39,366 nucleotides of DNA from a bacterium (lineage in GTDB: Bacteria > Bacillota > Clostridia > Lachnospirales > Lachnospiraceae): the NCBI GenBank assembly GCA_030539165.1, contig JAUNSO010000009.1:50850-90215 (forward strand), read 5' to 3'. Position 1 is the stretch's first letter, and each line of letters begins with the position of its first letter. The notes beneath the pieces are model-generated. The model was not told the origin of the DNA. It saw only the letters and a list, made by a program, of their open reading frames with translations, and did no database searches. Made by a program: the position numbers and the translations under genes. Of the stretch, positions 17,022 to 28,398 are shown piece by piece.

Positions 17022-18374
17022 ATGAAAAAGAAATTAATCAGTATATTACTTTCCGTATCTATGGTAGCAGTGATGCTTGCAGGCTGTGGCAACAGCGGGG
17101 CAGCAGAGCAGGCTCCCGCAGCATACGCTTCACAGTCATCTGTGGAAGCACCGGCAGCAGATGCAGCAGAGGAAGCGCCCGCAGCAGATACCGCAGCTTC
17201 AGGTGATCCTGTTGAAATCAATATGTTCATTTCCAGCCCTGAGTATGCAGATGCCATCACTGAATTGATTGCGGCATACAAAGAGGTTGCTCCGAATGTT
17301 ACAATCAACTATGAAACAACACAGAATGATTATCCGACACTGTTGAAGACAAAATTGAATGCAGGCGAGTGTCCTGATATCTTTTCATCAACATCAGGTA
17401 AAGAGATCAGCACTTATCTTGACTACTCAGCAAACCTTGCTGATCAGCCGCTTGCAGGAGCAATGAGTGATTCTGTGGCAGCAGTTATGAAATCAGGTGA
17501 TGAGCTTCACGGACTCAGCATCAAGGGAAATTATTTCGGGTTATTATATAACAAGGCTATTTTTGAGGAATGCGGTATCACAGAGTTTCCTCAGACGTTA
17601 GATGATCTGGAAGCAGCATGTGAAAAGATCAAGGCAGCAGGCTATCAGCCTATTACAACAGGTTTTGCAGAGTGGTGGGTATTTAAGCATACATTCCAGT
17701 CATTCCTCGATGCAGCAGGCGGAGATGATGTAGAAGGACTGGTTAATAAATTTGCAGCAGGTGAGGCTCATTTTAAGGATTATCCTGCATTATATGACGA
17801 TTTCTTCAGATATCTGGATCTGGCAGTGAAGTATGGCGATGCAAAGCCTCTGGAGACAGATCTGAGTGCAGAGGATGCAGCGTTTGGTTCAGGCCAGGCA
17901 GCCATTATGAATGGTCAGGGTGCATGGGTAGAGGCTGATGTAATTGCAATCGATCCTGAATTGAAGATTGGATTTGACGGATATCCGGTTGGCAGTGATG
18001 CTGCTCAGTGTAAGGTAATCGGCGGTTCTGATCAGGCACTTCGTATTTACAAGGATTCACCGGTACTGCAGGAGACACTTGATTTTGTAAACTGGTGGTA
18101 TACATCAGATTATGGTAAGACATGGTTTAACCAGGTCGCAGGAGTTATTCCTCCAATTGACGATGCTGAAGCTCCTGACTTTGAGGTTATCAAACAGGGT
18201 AATGCACTTGCATCATCAGAGGGTACCAACACATTGTCTATCGTGTACTCAACTGATAGTTTCCATCAGGCATTTGGTGAGATCCTTCAGTCCTATATCG
18301 CAGGAACCGTTACAAAGGATGAGGCATGTACACAGATTGAAACAAAGTGGAAAGAGCTTGAAGGCGGTAACTAA
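17022..18374 (+). CDS. Sugar ABC transporter substrate-binding lipoprotein
   Basis: 450 aa family-1 extracellular solute-binding protein. It has a lipoprotein signal peptide with lipobox LAGC, so C22 is the predicted lipidated residue. A low-complexity Ala/Glu/Pro linker spans about residues 25-62. The mature domain begins VEINMFISSPEYADAI and has the LKTKLNAGECPDIFSS and DSVAAVMKSGDELHGLSI segments typical of the family. Aromatic-rich pieces (WWVFKHTFQSF, FVNWWYTSDYGKTWF) fit sugar stacking. AAAGGA lies upstream of ATG 17022. It follows the two permeases at about 105 nt, separated by a hairpin, and ends at a strong terminator. The ligand cannot be told from the sequence. Confidence 0.95.
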   Translation: MKKKLISILLSVSMVAVMLAGCGNSGAAEQAPAAYASQSSVEAPAADAAEEAPAADTAASGDPVEINMFISSPEYADAITELIAAYKEVAPNVTINYETTQNDYPTLLKTKLNAGECPDIFSSTSGKEISTYLDYSANLADQPLAGAMSDSVAAVMKSGDELHGLSIKGNYFGLLYNKAIFEECGITEFPQTLDDLEAACEKIKAAGYQPITTGFAEWWVFKHTFQSFLDAAGGDDVEGLVNKFAAGEAHFKDYPALYDDFFRYLDLAVKYGDAKPLETDLSAEDAAFGSGQAAIMNGQGAWVEADVIAIDPELKIGFDGYPVGSDAAQCKVIGGSDQALRIYKDSPVLQETLDFVNWWYTSDYGKTWFNQVAGVIPPIDDAEAPDFEVIKQGNALASSEGTNTLSIVYSTDSFHQAFGEILQSYIAGTVTKDEACTQIETKWKELEGGN

Positions 18375-18413
18375 ATAAACACGTAGTGAGATATTAGTAG
18401 ACTTAGGATGAGG

Positions 18414-18450
18414 CATACCGGACAATCAATATTCTGTCCGGTATGTTTTT
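18414..18450 (+). terminator. Terminator of the sugar ABC operon
   Basis: A perfect 11-bp stem (CATACCGGACA / TGTCCGGTATG) with a 10-nt loop and TTTTT at 18446-18450. Confidence 0.9.
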
Positions 18451-18511
18451 ATGCTATTTATCCGGTTTTATACATATGATGATAGAAACAGGTATTAGGG
18501 TGCATGGCCGG

Positions 18512-19264
18512 ATGCGTTTAAAAAAGGCAAAGTGGATCGAGATTGCGATGACGGTTATATTGCTGGCTGCTGTGTTTGTTCTGTCAGAAAAAGCAGCAGT
18601 CAGTGTCATGAAAGTACGCGAGGAGAAGCCCTCAGAGGAAGCTGAAATAGTGACGGAACGTACGGATACAGAAAAGGAAAAAGAGATTTGCATTGTGGTC
18701 GATAGTGGTCATGGAGGGGCTGATCCGGGCAAGGTGGGAGTCAATGATGCTCTTGAAAAGGATATCAACCTTGCAATCGGTCAAAAGTTAAAAAAGGAAC
18801 TGGAAGAAGAGGGAATTGAGGTCATCATGACGCGTGAAAATGATGACGGGCTATATAGTGAGGACGCGGAGAGCAAAAAAAGTCAGGATATGAAGAGGCG
18901 ATGCGCCATCATTGATGAACATATGCCGGTATTTACAGTCAGCATCCATCAGAACAGCTATCATGAAGAGTATGTCAAGGGAGCACAGGTGTTTTATTAC
19001 TCGCATTCTGATGATGGAAAAAAACTGGCTGAAACACTGCAGGCAAAACTGGTTGAACATCTGGATCCTGAGAATACCAGAAAACCAAAAGCAAATGACA
19101 GCTATTATCTTTTGGTACATACCAAGAGTCCGACCGTGATTGTAGAATGTGGATTCTTATCGAATCGCGAAGAGGCAGCTCTGCTGATTCAGGATTCTTA
19201 TCAGACAAAGGCTGCACAGGCGATATGCGAAGGGATCATGGAGTATCTTGACAATTACGACTAA
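18512..19264 (+). CDS. N-acetylmuramoyl-L-alanine amidase, Amidase_3 (CwlD-like)
   Basis: 250 aa from the chosen start. A transmembrane/signal helix at about residues 10-27 (IAMTVILLAAVFVLSEKAA) is followed by a charged linker and an Amidase_3 domain. Zinc ligands are H67 (VVDSGHGGADPG), E82 (EKDINLAIG) and H146 (SIHQNSYH); the catalytic Glu is E212 in VIVECGFLSN. It should cleave the amide between MurNAc and the stem peptide outside the membrane; in spore formers CwlD-type enzymes act in cortex maturation. The start is uncertain: the frame is open from 18443, which overlaps the preceding terminator, and ATG 18476/18479 or GTG 18500 are alternatives with no clear Shine-Dalgarno. Confidence 0.9.
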   Translation: MRLKKAKWIEIAMTVILLAAVFVLSEKAAVSVMKVREEKPSEEAEIVTERTDTEKEKEICIVVDSGHGGADPGKVGVNDALEKDINLAIGQKLKKELEEEGIEVIMTRENDDGLYSEDAESKKSQDMKRRCAIIDEHMPVFTVSIHQNSYHEEYVKGAQVFYYSHSDDGKKLAETLQAKLVEHLDPENTRKPKANDSYYLLVHTKSPTVIVECGFLSNREEAALLIQDSYQTKAAQAICEGIMEYLDNYD

Positions 19265-19303
19265 GGTATTTTAATCAAATAAAAGATGTGGTATACTACA
19301 AAG

Positions 19304-20359
19304 ATGAAAACAATAGAAGTGTCCATGGATGAAAATAATATAGATCAGACTGCTATTCAGCAAGCCGGAGACATCATCAAAAACGGTGGTCTGGTTGCAT
19401 TTCCGACAGAGACGGTTTACGGACTGGGAGGGGATGCACTGAATCCTGAATCATCAGCAAAGATTTATGCGGCCAAAGGCAGACCGTCAGACAATCCACT
19501 GATTGTACACATTGCTGACATGGATGCGCTATATCCTATCGTGAAATCAGTACCTGAAGCGGCAGTCAGACTTGCGGATAAATATTGGCCAGGTCCTCTG
19601 ACTATGGTTTTTAAGAAGAAGGAAACTGTTCCGGATGAGACAACTGGAGGACTTGATACGGTGGCAGTGAGGATGCCGAGCCATAAAGTGGCATTGGCAC
19701 TGATCAGTGCATCGGGTGGCTATATTGCTGCTCCCAGCGCAAATGTTTCAGGCAGACCAAGTCCGACTCTGGCCCAACATGTGGCTGAGGATATGAATGG
19801 CAGGATCGATATGATCATAGATGGCGGCGCAGTAGAAATCGGTCTGGAGTCAACAATTGTTGACATGACTTCAAAGCAGCCGCTGATTCTGCGTCCGGGC
19901 TATATCACCAAGGAGATGCTGGAGCAGGTTTTGAGAACAGAGGCGGCATACGACAAGGCGGTTCTGGGTGTGACAAGTGCAGATGAACATCCGCGTGCTC
20001 CGGGCATGAAGTATAAGCATTATGCTCCTGCCGGCGATATGGTGATTGTAAAAGGTAGTGAAGATCAGGTTATTTCCTATATTAATGAGCAGGCAGCTGA
20101 GAAAAGAGCCCAGGGAGAAAAGGTTGGTGTCATCGCAACACAGGAGACCTGCATGAAATATACGGCTGAGGATGTTGTGAATATAGGAGCAAGAACAGAT
20201 GAGGAGGCAATTGCTTCACATTTGTATGCAACATTAAGAGCATTTGACGAGGCAGGGATGACCTGTATTTATTCCGAGGAGTTTGATACACCAAGAATCG
20301 GACAGGCTATTATGAATCGTTTGATTCGTGCTGCGGCACATCAAATCATAGAGGTATGA
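19304..20359 (+). CDS. L-threonylcarbamoyladenylate synthase, Sua5/YwlC type
   Basis: 351 aa. It makes threonylcarbamoyl-AMP from threonine, bicarbonate and ATP for the t6A37 modification of ANN-decoding tRNAs. The N-terminal YrdC domain has GGLVAFPTETVYGLGGDAL, the KGRPSDNPLIVHI motif and APSANVSGRPSPT. The C-terminal Sua5 domain (about residues 215-351) is present and is joined by the conserved APGMKYKHYAP linker; the length agrees with Sua5 rather than short TsaC. I chose ATG 19304 because MKTIEV followed by DENNIDQTAI fits the family N-terminus. No Shine-Dalgarno precedes it; a TATACT lies just 7 nt upstream, so a leaderless message is possible. It could also be read through from the amidase gene 39 nt upstream. 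Confidence 0.94.
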   Translation: MKTIEVSMDENNIDQTAIQQAGDIIKNGGLVAFPTETVYGLGGDALNPESSAKIYAAKGRPSDNPLIVHIADMDALYPIVKSVPEAAVRLADKYWPGPLTMVFKKKETVPDETTGGLDTVAVRMPSHKVALALISASGGYIAAPSANVSGRPSPTLAQHVAEDMNGRIDMIIDGGAVEIGLESTIVDMTSKQPLILRPGYITKEMLEQVLRTEAAYDKAVLGVTSADEHPRAPGMKYKHYAPAGDMVIVKGSEDQVISYINEQAAEKRAQGEKVGVIATQETCMKYTAEDVVNIGARTDEEAIASHLYATLRAFDEAGMTCIYSEEFDTPRIGQAIMNRLIRAAAHQIIEV

Positions 20360-20388
20360 TAAATCAGAAAAAGAAAGAGGGACATGCT

Positions 20389-20814
20389 ATGATAGCAATC
20401 GGAAGTGATCATGGTGGATTTGACTTAAAAGAATTAGTCAAATATCATCTGGACGAAAAGGGAATCGATTATGTAGACTATGGCTGTAATTCCTATGATT
20501 CAGTAGATTATCCTGAGTATGGGAAGGCAGTGGCACATGCTGTGGCAAATGGAGAGTGCGAAAAGGGAATTGTAATCTGCACAACCGGAATCGGTATTTC
20601 AATTGTAGCAAATAAAGTACCGGGAATCCGCTGCGCATTATGTGCAGATACGACCAGCGCCAGACTGACACGCTCACATAACAATGCCAATGTACTGGCA
20701 ATGGGCGGCGGTATGATTGGCGGGAATGTAGCATTGGATATTGTCGATACATTTTTGGATACCCCATTTTCAAATGAGGAAAAGCATATCCGGAGAATCG
20801 GCCAGATTGAATAG
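20389..20814 (+). CDS. rpiB: Ribose-5-phosphate isomerase B
   Basis: 141 aa RpiB/LacAB family isomerase, interconverting ribose 5-phosphate and ribulose 5-phosphate. It begins [15 protein letters not shown]. The active-site cysteine is C64 in [11 protein letters not shown] (the family usually has CGTGIG, so Gly is replaced by Thr here). Further motifs are [20 protein letters not shown] and the [11 protein letters not shown] segment. ATG 20389 is chosen over an in-frame ATG at 20356 because GAGGG lies correctly before it and the protein then starts at the family N-terminus. It is 30 nt after the Sua5-type gene and 36 nt before upp, so probably one operon. Confidence 0.94.
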   Translation: MIAIGSDHGGFDLKELVKYHLDEKGIDYVDYGCNSYDSVDYPEYGKAVAHAVANGECEKGIVICTTGIGISIVANKVPGIRCALCADTTSARLTRSHNNANVLAMGGGMIGGNVALDIVDTFLDTPFSNEEKHIRRIGQIE

Positions 20815-20849
20815 GAAATAAAATAAATTATCATACGGAGGACAAGACA

Positions 20850-21479
20850 ATGGGAGAAGCATTTATTATGGATCATCCCCTGATCCAGCACAAGATTGGT
20901 TACATCAGAAGAAAGGACACAGGAACGAAGGACTTTAGACAGACAATCGGAGAAATTGCGATGCTGATCTGTTATGAAGCGACCAGACATTTACAGCTGG
21001 CTGATGTAGAAGTGGAAACACCGATCTGCAAAACAACCGTAAAAGAGTTAAAAGGAAAGAAAATGGCAATTATCCCGATCTTACGGGCAGGACTGGGTAT
21101 GGTAGACGGCATGCTGACTATGATTCCGGCAGCAAAGGTAGGTCACATCGGTCTTTACAGAGATCCAAAGACTCTGGAACCGGTAGAGTATTATTGCAAA
21201 ATACCTGCAGATTGTGCAGAGAGAGAAGTATTTGTGGTAGATCCCATGCTGGCAACAGGAGGTTCCTCAGTAGCTGCGATTCAGATGTTAAAGAATAAAG
21301 GCTGTAAGAATATTCACTTTATGTGTATTATTGCGGCACCGGAAGGCATCAAGAAAATGCAGGAGGCTCATCCGGATGTAGATCTGTATATAGGAGCTCT
21401 TGATGAGAAATTAAATGACCACGGATATATCGTACCGGGCTTGGGCGACGCAGGCGACAGAATCTTCGGTACGAAATAG
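20850..21479 (+). CDS. upp: Uracil phosphoribosyltransferase
   Basis: 209 aa, the standard Upp length. It salvages uracil with PRPP to UMP. It has the N-terminal [20 protein letters not shown] segment, [14 protein letters not shown], the PRPP-binding loop [14 protein letters not shown], and the uracil-binding C-terminus [28 protein letters not shown] precedes ATG 20850. The dCMP deaminase gene follows at 10 nt, so the two pyrimidine genes are translationally close. Confidence 0.98.
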   Translation: MGEAFIMDHPLIQHKIGYIRRKDTGTKDFRQTIGEIAMLICYEATRHLQLADVEVETPICKTTVKELKGKKMAIIPILRAGLGMVDGMLTMIPAAKVGHIGLYRDPKTLEPVEYYCKIPADCAEREVFVVDPMLATGGSSVAAIQMLKNKGCKNIHFMCIIAAPEGIKKMQEAHPDVDLYIGALDEKLNDHGYIVPGLGDAGDRIFGTK

Positions 21480-21489
21480 GAGACTGAGT

Positions 21490-21975
21490 ATGAGCGATAA
21501 ACGAACTGACTACATTTCCTGGGACGAGTATTTCATGGGAGTTGCAATCCTTTCCGGTATGCGCTCCAAGGATCCAAGCACACAGGTCGGTGCCTGTATT
21601 GTAAGCAGCGATAACAAGATCCTCTCTATGGGCTACAACGGATTTCCAAAAGGTTGTTCTGACGATGATTTTCCATGGTGCCGTGAAGGGGATCCACTGG
21701 AGAATAAATACTTTTATTCCACGCACAGCGAATTGAATGCCATACTGAATTATCGCGGCGGCTCGCTGGAAGGAGCAAAGATTTATGTATCGCTCTTTCC
21801 GTGTAATGAGTGCGCCAAGGCGATTATCCAGGCCGGGATCAAAACAATCGTTTATGATTGTGATAAATATGCTGATACGCCGTCGGTAATCGCATCTAAA
21901 AGGATGCTGGACGCTGCAGGAGTAACATATGTGAAGTATCAGCGGACAGACAGAGAAGTCCGATTTACGCTGTAA
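21490..21975 (+). CDS. Deoxycytidylate (dCMP) deaminase, ComEB-like
   Basis: 161 aa zinc-dependent deaminase that converts dCMP to dUMP for thymidylate synthesis. Zinc and catalytic residues are in YSTHSELNAI (His and Glu) and LFPCNECAKAI (two Cys). The substrate-site segment MGYNGFPKGCSDDDFPW is typical of dCMP deaminases. ATG 21490 has TAGGAGA upstream; the open frame starts earlier but that part overlaps upp and is not protein-like for this family. It fits the pyrimidine salvage role of the adjacent upp. Confidence 0.95.
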   Translation: MSDKRTDYISWDEYFMGVAILSGMRSKDPSTQVGACIVSSDNKILSMGYNGFPKGCSDDDFPWCREGDPLENKYFYSTHSELNAILNYRGGSLEGAKIYVSLFPCNECAKAIIQAGIKTIVYDCDKYADTPSVIASKRMLDAAGVTYVKYQRTDREVRFTL

Positions 21976-21999
21976 GTATGAAACAAAGGAGTACAGGAA

Positions 22000-23232
22000 G
22001 TGAATGGCAGGAAGCTACATAAATGGATAGCAGAGGTACTTGCGATTGTACTTTTGATACAAGGCACCATATGCTTCCCGCAGGGTCATGCGGGTTTATT
22101 TTTGCGTACCATTTATGCCAAAACAACTGCTGAGAAGATACAGGAAGCCGAAGCCCAAAAGCAGCAGACAGAAGCACAGAAACAGCAGACAGAAGCACTC
22201 AAGCAGCAAACGGATGCCAAGAAGGACAGTCTGGAGGACTCTAAAGAAGAGCTGGAGGGCTATTTGAATAAGCTGAACAGTGACCTGACAGAGATCAGCG
22301 AGAATCTGAGCAATCTCGAAACAGAAGTAGCCAATAAAGAAGAAGAAATCGACAAGACACAGGCAGATCTGGAGGATGCGCGTACGCAGGAAGCCAATCA
22401 GTATGACCTGATGAAACGCCGGATCAAGTTTATCTACGAAAAAGGTGAAACTTCTTATCTGGAGGCATTTTTAACATCAGCAAATTATGCAGATTTTCTG
22501 AATAAAGCAGATTATATGGAAAAGGTAGAGGCGTATGACCAGAGAATGCTCCAAAGTCTGATTGAGCTGAAGGAAAGCATTATGGTCAAAGAAGAAAAGC
22601 TTCAGGTCGAGATGAAGGAACTGGAAGCTTTGCAGGAAAAGGTCGCAGAGGAAAAGGGAAAGGTCGTCACTCTGGTGAACTCTACTTCAGGTAATATCGC
22701 GAGTACAAACGGACAGATTGTTGCTGCTGAGGCAGAAGCATCTGCATACGAGATGGAAATCGCAACAAAGGAAGCGGAGCTGGCAGCGCAGGAGGCTAAT
22801 TTGACCGCACTTCGCAAGCAGCTGGCCGAAGAACAGGCTATGTCTAAAAAAGCAGCCAGTATGGCATGGCGTGATGTATCAGAACTGACTTATGAACCAA
22901 CAGATCGTGAACTGCTGGCATGTCTGATCTACTGTGAAGCCGGAAATCAGCCGTATGAAGGAAAGGTGGCAGTCGGAGCCGTTGTCATCAACAGAATGCG
23001 AAGCGCCGCATATCCAAATTCGATGGTGGGCGTTATTTACGCGAATCGTCAGTTTTCACCGGTAGCCAGCGGACGACTTGCTGCCAGATTGGCACAGGGA
23101 GCTACAGATTCCTGTTATTCTGCAGCAGATGATGCAATGAACGGATCAACTCCGGTAGGCAACTGTCTTTACTTCAGAACAGTGATTCCGGAGATCAATG
23201 GTCAGATCATCGGAGATCATGTATTCTATTGA
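22000..23232 (+). CDS. Secreted coiled-coil protein with CwlJ/SleB-type hydrolase domain
   Basis: 410 aa from GTG 22000, with AAAGGAG 8-9 nt upstream. An N-terminal hydrophobic signal/anchor is at about residues 8-26 (WIAEVLAIVLLIQGTICF). A long coiled coil of about residues 45-285 starts with a 7-residue Gln-rich repeat (QKQQTEA, repeated about four times) and resembles the PcsB/CwlO-type regulatory coiled coil. The C-terminal ~115 residues are a Hydrolase_2 (CwlJ/SleB-like) domain: RELLACLIYCEAGNQPYEG, VGAVVINRM and the C-terminal YFRTV and GDHVFY segments. The catalytic Glu is in YCEAG. It is a probable peptidoglycan hydrolase or lytic transglycosylase; the coiled coil may gate it, for example through FtsEX. 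That link is inference. Confidence 0.9.
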   Translation: MNGRKLHKWIAEVLAIVLLIQGTICFPQGHAGLFLRTIYAKTTAEKIQEAEAQKQQTEAQKQQTEALKQQTDAKKDSLEDSKEELEGYLNKLNSDLTEISENLSNLETEVANKEEEIDKTQADLEDARTQEANQYDLMKRRIKFIYEKGETSYLEAFLTSANYADFLNKADYMEKVEAYDQRMLQSLIELKESIMVKEEKLQVEMKELEALQEKVAEEKGKVVTLVNSTSGNIASTNGQIVAAEAEASAYEMEIATKEAELAAQEANLTALRKQLAEEQAMSKKAASMAWRDVSELTYEPTDRELLACLIYCEAGNQPYEGKVAVGAVVINRMRSAAYPNSMVGVIYANRQFSPVASGRLAARLAQGATDSCYSAADDAMNGSTPVGNCLYFRTVIPEINGQIIGDHVFY

Positions 23233-23254
23233 TCGCAATATGCTCACAGATAAG

Positions 23255-23731
23255 CTATTCTCTGGTTTCAATCTCGGCCTGCAGTTTTTCAAATTTATCC
23301 GCATAAATGATATCCAGCAAAGTGCTTAATCGCAACAGAGCCACCTTTAAGGTTTCAACAGAGAGGCGTCCGGAATCGAGCGCTTCAGTGAATTCATCAA
23401 GATCTACTACTTTGACAAAACCGTCCGGATACACAATGACATCCGCCAGAAGATCAGTAAAAACATAGGTATTATCAGACTCGGAATAAGAATAGTCGAT
23501 AATATCGCAATACCAGTAGATCAGCGTATGATCCTGAGTATAGAACTTGCTTACCTTATAGCCTTCTTTTAGGAAGTAGCAGGATAGCCCGTGGTGCAGG
23601 TCTTTTTTCGGCTTGAGGGCATGCCACTTTGTCACAATGATGTTGTCATCCATATAGATGATGACATCATCTTTCAGTTCAATGCATTCTTCAGGTATAA
23701 GGCGTTTACGAAATAATAATGGTTTGATCAT
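23255..23731 (-). CDS. DUF402 family protein
   Basis: 158 aa. It resembles the DUF402/FomD-like beta-barrel family, some of whose members are nucleoside di/triphosphatases. The relevant segments are the W-H-A-L core (VTKWHALKPKKD), the FYTQDHTLIYWYCDI strand, and acidic metal-binding parts DLLADVIVYPDG and VDLDEF near the C-terminal half. ATG 23731 has TAGGAGGG upstream. It is convergent with the coiled-coil hydrolase gene and divergent from the atp operon. No clear terminator was seen between it and the convergent neighbour (22-nt gap). The substrate is unknown. Confidence 0.83.
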   Translation of the reverse strand: MIKPLLFRKRLIPEECIELKDDVIIYMDDNIIVTKWHALKPKKDLHHGLSCYFLKEGYKVSKFYTQDHTLIYWYCDIIDYSYSESDNTYVFTDLLADVIVYPDGFVKVVDLDEFTEALDSGRLSVETLKVALLRLSTLLDIIYADKFEKLQAEIETRE

Positions 23732-23846
23732 GATGCCCTCCTATGCAGAATATATTAAACTGAGCATATCAAAATTCTTGCAAAAAGTCCACAAAAGTCA
23801 AGAAAAAACAGAGTAAAAATATTAACATGAAATTACGCGAAAAATT

Positions 23847-23874
23847 TTGACATTAGCGAAGAAAATGATATAAT
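23847..23874 (+). promoter_or_regulatory. Consensus promoter of the atp operon
   Basis: Perfect TTGACA at 23847-23852, 16-nt spacer, perfect TATAAT at 23869-23874 preceded by TGA (extended -10). The first gene starts 34 nt later. Confidence 0.88.
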
Positions 23875-23907
23875 AAATAAGAATGTCCTTATTAAGGGGG
23901 AAACGCA

Positions 23908-24180
23908 ATGAAATATAAGCGAACCGTGTATCATTCCCTTGCTTTGATCACGCAATTTGGAATTAATATGCTGGTCCCCATTTTTTTATGCACATTTGCC
24001 GGTATTTTCCTTGACAGGCTGTGCAAAACTACATTTATTGTGATTATCTTATTTTTCTTAGGGGCTGCTGCCGGATTTCGCAATGTTTTCATTTTTGCAA
24101 AGAAGATTTATGAGAGACCGACAGAACGTGATGATGTGATTGCTTCCAGAAAAGGAAAAGAGGTAAAGGATGAGAGGTAG
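23908..24180 (+). CDS. AtpZ/AtpI-like F0F1 ATPase accessory protein
   Basis: 90 aa with two predicted transmembrane helices (about residues 15-37 and 42-63) and a basic, charged C-terminus. It fits the AtpZ/putative F0F1-ATPase subunit family (glycine-rich FAGIFLDRL, LFFLGAAAGFRNVF), whose members are described as Mg2+/Ca2+-handling or assembly partners. AAGGGGG precedes ATG 23908. It is the first gene of the atp operon and overlaps the next gene by 11 nt. Confidence 0.8.
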   Translation: MKYKRTVYHSLALITQFGINMLVPIFLCTFAGIFLDRLCKTTFIVIILFFLGAAAGFRNVFIFAKKIYERPTERDDVIASRKGKEVKDER

Positions 24181-24559
24181 TTTGTTTGGTAAGGACAGCG
24201 TACTTGGTGAAATGTTGATTGGAATTCTGTTTTTCGGCATTCTTGTTCAAATCGTGGGACTGATTTTCTTTCAGGAGAAGGTGTTTTATGCCATTGGTCT
24301 GTGGATCGGAGTGGTAGTAGCAATGGCTACGGCAATACACATGGCATATACGATGGATAAGGTGGTCGATGCAGGTGAGGGCAAGGCATCCGCGAAATTG
24401 CGCATGTATGCGATGCTCCGGTATCTGGTCATTGTTTTGGCAGTTATGGCAGTGTATTATTTTAAAATCGGCAATCCGCTGACATGCTTTGCGGGCATCA
24501 TGGGACTCAAGATCGGAGCCTATCTGCAGCCGTTGACTCATAAAATACTAAGGAGGTGA
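24170..24559 (+). CDS. atpI: ATP synthase subunit I (AtpI)
   Basis: 129 aa with about four transmembrane helices (LIGILFFGILVQIVGLIFF, AIGLWIGVVVAMATAIHMAY, then two more). It fits the ATP synthase I family, which assists c-ring assembly. ATG 24170 lies inside the end of the previous gene (AAAGGATGAG context), so the two are probably translationally coupled. atpB starts 9 nt after its stop. Confidence 0.85.
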   Translation: MRGSLFGKDSVLGEMLIGILFFGILVQIVGLIFFQEKVFYAIGLWIGVVVAMATAIHMAYTMDKVVDAGEGKASAKLRMYAMLRYLVIVLAVMAVYYFKIGNPLTCFAGIMGLKIGAYLQPLTHKILRR

Positions 24560-24568
24560 ATTGCTTCA

Positions 24569-25312
24569 ATGAGTAGTTACGCTCTGTTATCTGAGGGCGG
24601 TAATGTTGATTTCATGATCAAGGGACTATTTTCTTATGATTTCTTCGGACACACCGTATGGATAACAACAAGTCATGTATGTATACTGATTGTATTATTG
24701 TTGATTATCACTTTTGGCATATTTGCAAACTGTTCGATCAGAAAGGCAGCTAAAGTACCGGTTTCAGAGATGAAGACACCGGGAACATTTCAGAACATTG
24801 CTGAAATTGTTGTAGAGCTGCTGGATAACATGGTCACGAGTGTTATGGGTAAGAACGCTCCTAAATTTGCAAATTATGTCGGAACGATTTTCATTTTTAT
24901 TCTAATCAGCAACTTGTCTGGTTTATTAGGTCTCAGACCACCTACAGCTGATTATGGAACGACCCTGCCGCTGGGTATCATAACATTCTGCCTGATTTTC
25001 TTTAATAAGATCAAATATCAGAAGGTAAGCGGATTTCTAAAGGGACTTTGTGACCCATGGCCTATCTGGGCACCCATCAATGTCATCGGAGATGTGGCAG
25101 TACCGATATCATTGTCTTTGCGTTTATTTGCAAATGTACTGTCAGGTACGGTTATGATGGCACTATTTTATGGACTGCTTCCCATTTTTGTAAAGGTAGG
25201 TATTCCGGCAGCACTGCATCTGTACTTTGATGTATTCTCAGGTGCGATACAGACATATGTGTTCTGTATGCTGACAATGACTTATATTACGGATGCAATC
25301 GGAGAATCGTAA
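24569..25312 (+). CDS. atpB: ATP synthase F0 subunit a
   Basis: 247 aa. Membrane subunit a with five to six helices, forming the ion half-channels. The essential arginine is in ISLSLRLFANVLSG; further family segments are SNLSGLLGLRPPT and the C-terminal FSGAIQTYVFCMLTMTYI. AAGGAGGTGA lies 11-12 nt before ATG 24569. It sits in canonical order before atpE. It works with an AtpE that carries sodium-binding residues. Confidence 0.96.
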   Translation: MSSYALLSEGGNVDFMIKGLFSYDFFGHTVWITTSHVCILIVLLLIITFGIFANCSIRKAAKVPVSEMKTPGTFQNIAEIVVELLDNMVTSVMGKNAPKFANYVGTIFIFILISNLSGLLGLRPPTADYGTTLPLGIITFCLIFFNKIKYQKVSGFLKGLCDPWPIWAPINVIGDVAVPISLSLRLFANVLSGTVMMALFYGLLPIFVKVGIPAALHLYFDVFSGAIQTYVFCMLTMTYITDAIGES

Positions 25313-25372
25313 TAAAGGTCCACAAAACAGGTTTTGATTGATGTACCAAATAAATAATATTATGACACTTAA

Positions 25373-25654
<282 letters not shown>

Positions 25655-25696
25655 CTTCTGAGGAAATAAAGAAAAATACCGAAAGGAGGCAAAATC

Positions 25697-26244
25697 TTGG
25701 AGACATTATTGAATGCCGCATTATTGTCGGCAGAGCCGGGAATGGAACGATTGTTTAATCTGGATTTTCAATTGCTGCACGATGCGATTCTGGTTGCGAT
25801 TGCCGTATTTGTTTTATTTCTGGTCATGTCTTACCTGTTGTTTAATCCGGCAAGGGATTTGTTAAAGAGAAGACAGGAAAAGATACAAAGTGACATTGAT
25901 ACCGCTGAAGCTGATAAAACAGAAGCTCTTTCATTAAAGGCAGAGTATGAGTCTAAAATGAAAAATGTAGATCAGGAAGCAGAGGAAATATTGTCTGCAG
26001 CACGTAAAAAGGCACTTTCCAATGAGGCAAAGATCGTAGCAGACGCAAAAGAAGAAGCTGCCAGAATCATCAGACAGGCGAATGCGGAAGCAGAGCTGGA
26101 ACGCAAGAAGGCTGCTGATGATATGAAGAAAGAAATGATAGAGATCGCATCTCTGATGGCAGGAAAGGTTGTAGCAGCATCTATCGATACTACGGTACAG
26201 AACACTTTGGTGGAGGAAACATTAAAAGAAGTAGGTGATCAGAC

Positions 26245-26257
<13 letters not shown>
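25697..26257 (+). CDS. atpF: ATP synthase F0 subunit b
   Basis: 186 aa. The peripheral-stalk subunit has one N-terminal transmembrane helix (about residues 32-52, ILVAIAVFVLFLVMSYLLF) and a long charged helix rich in Ala/Glu/Lys (for example AEELERK-like stretches, IIRQANAEAELERKKA). It begins with TTG at 25697; AGGAGG at 25684-25689 is 7 nt upstream, and no ATG gives as good a fit. It overlaps atpH by 13 nt. Confidence 0.94.
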
Positions 26258-28358
<2,101 letters not shown>

Positions 28359-28398
28359 ACGGAACTTGATCATGTGAAAGTAAAGGTAGGGGAACATC

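Noticed and set aside
18443..18511. Upstream starts for the wall amidase
   Set aside because: The first ATG lies in the T-run of the preceding terminator, and none of the upstream starts has a clear Shine-Dalgarno; the signal helix is complete from ATG 18512. Some doubt remains.
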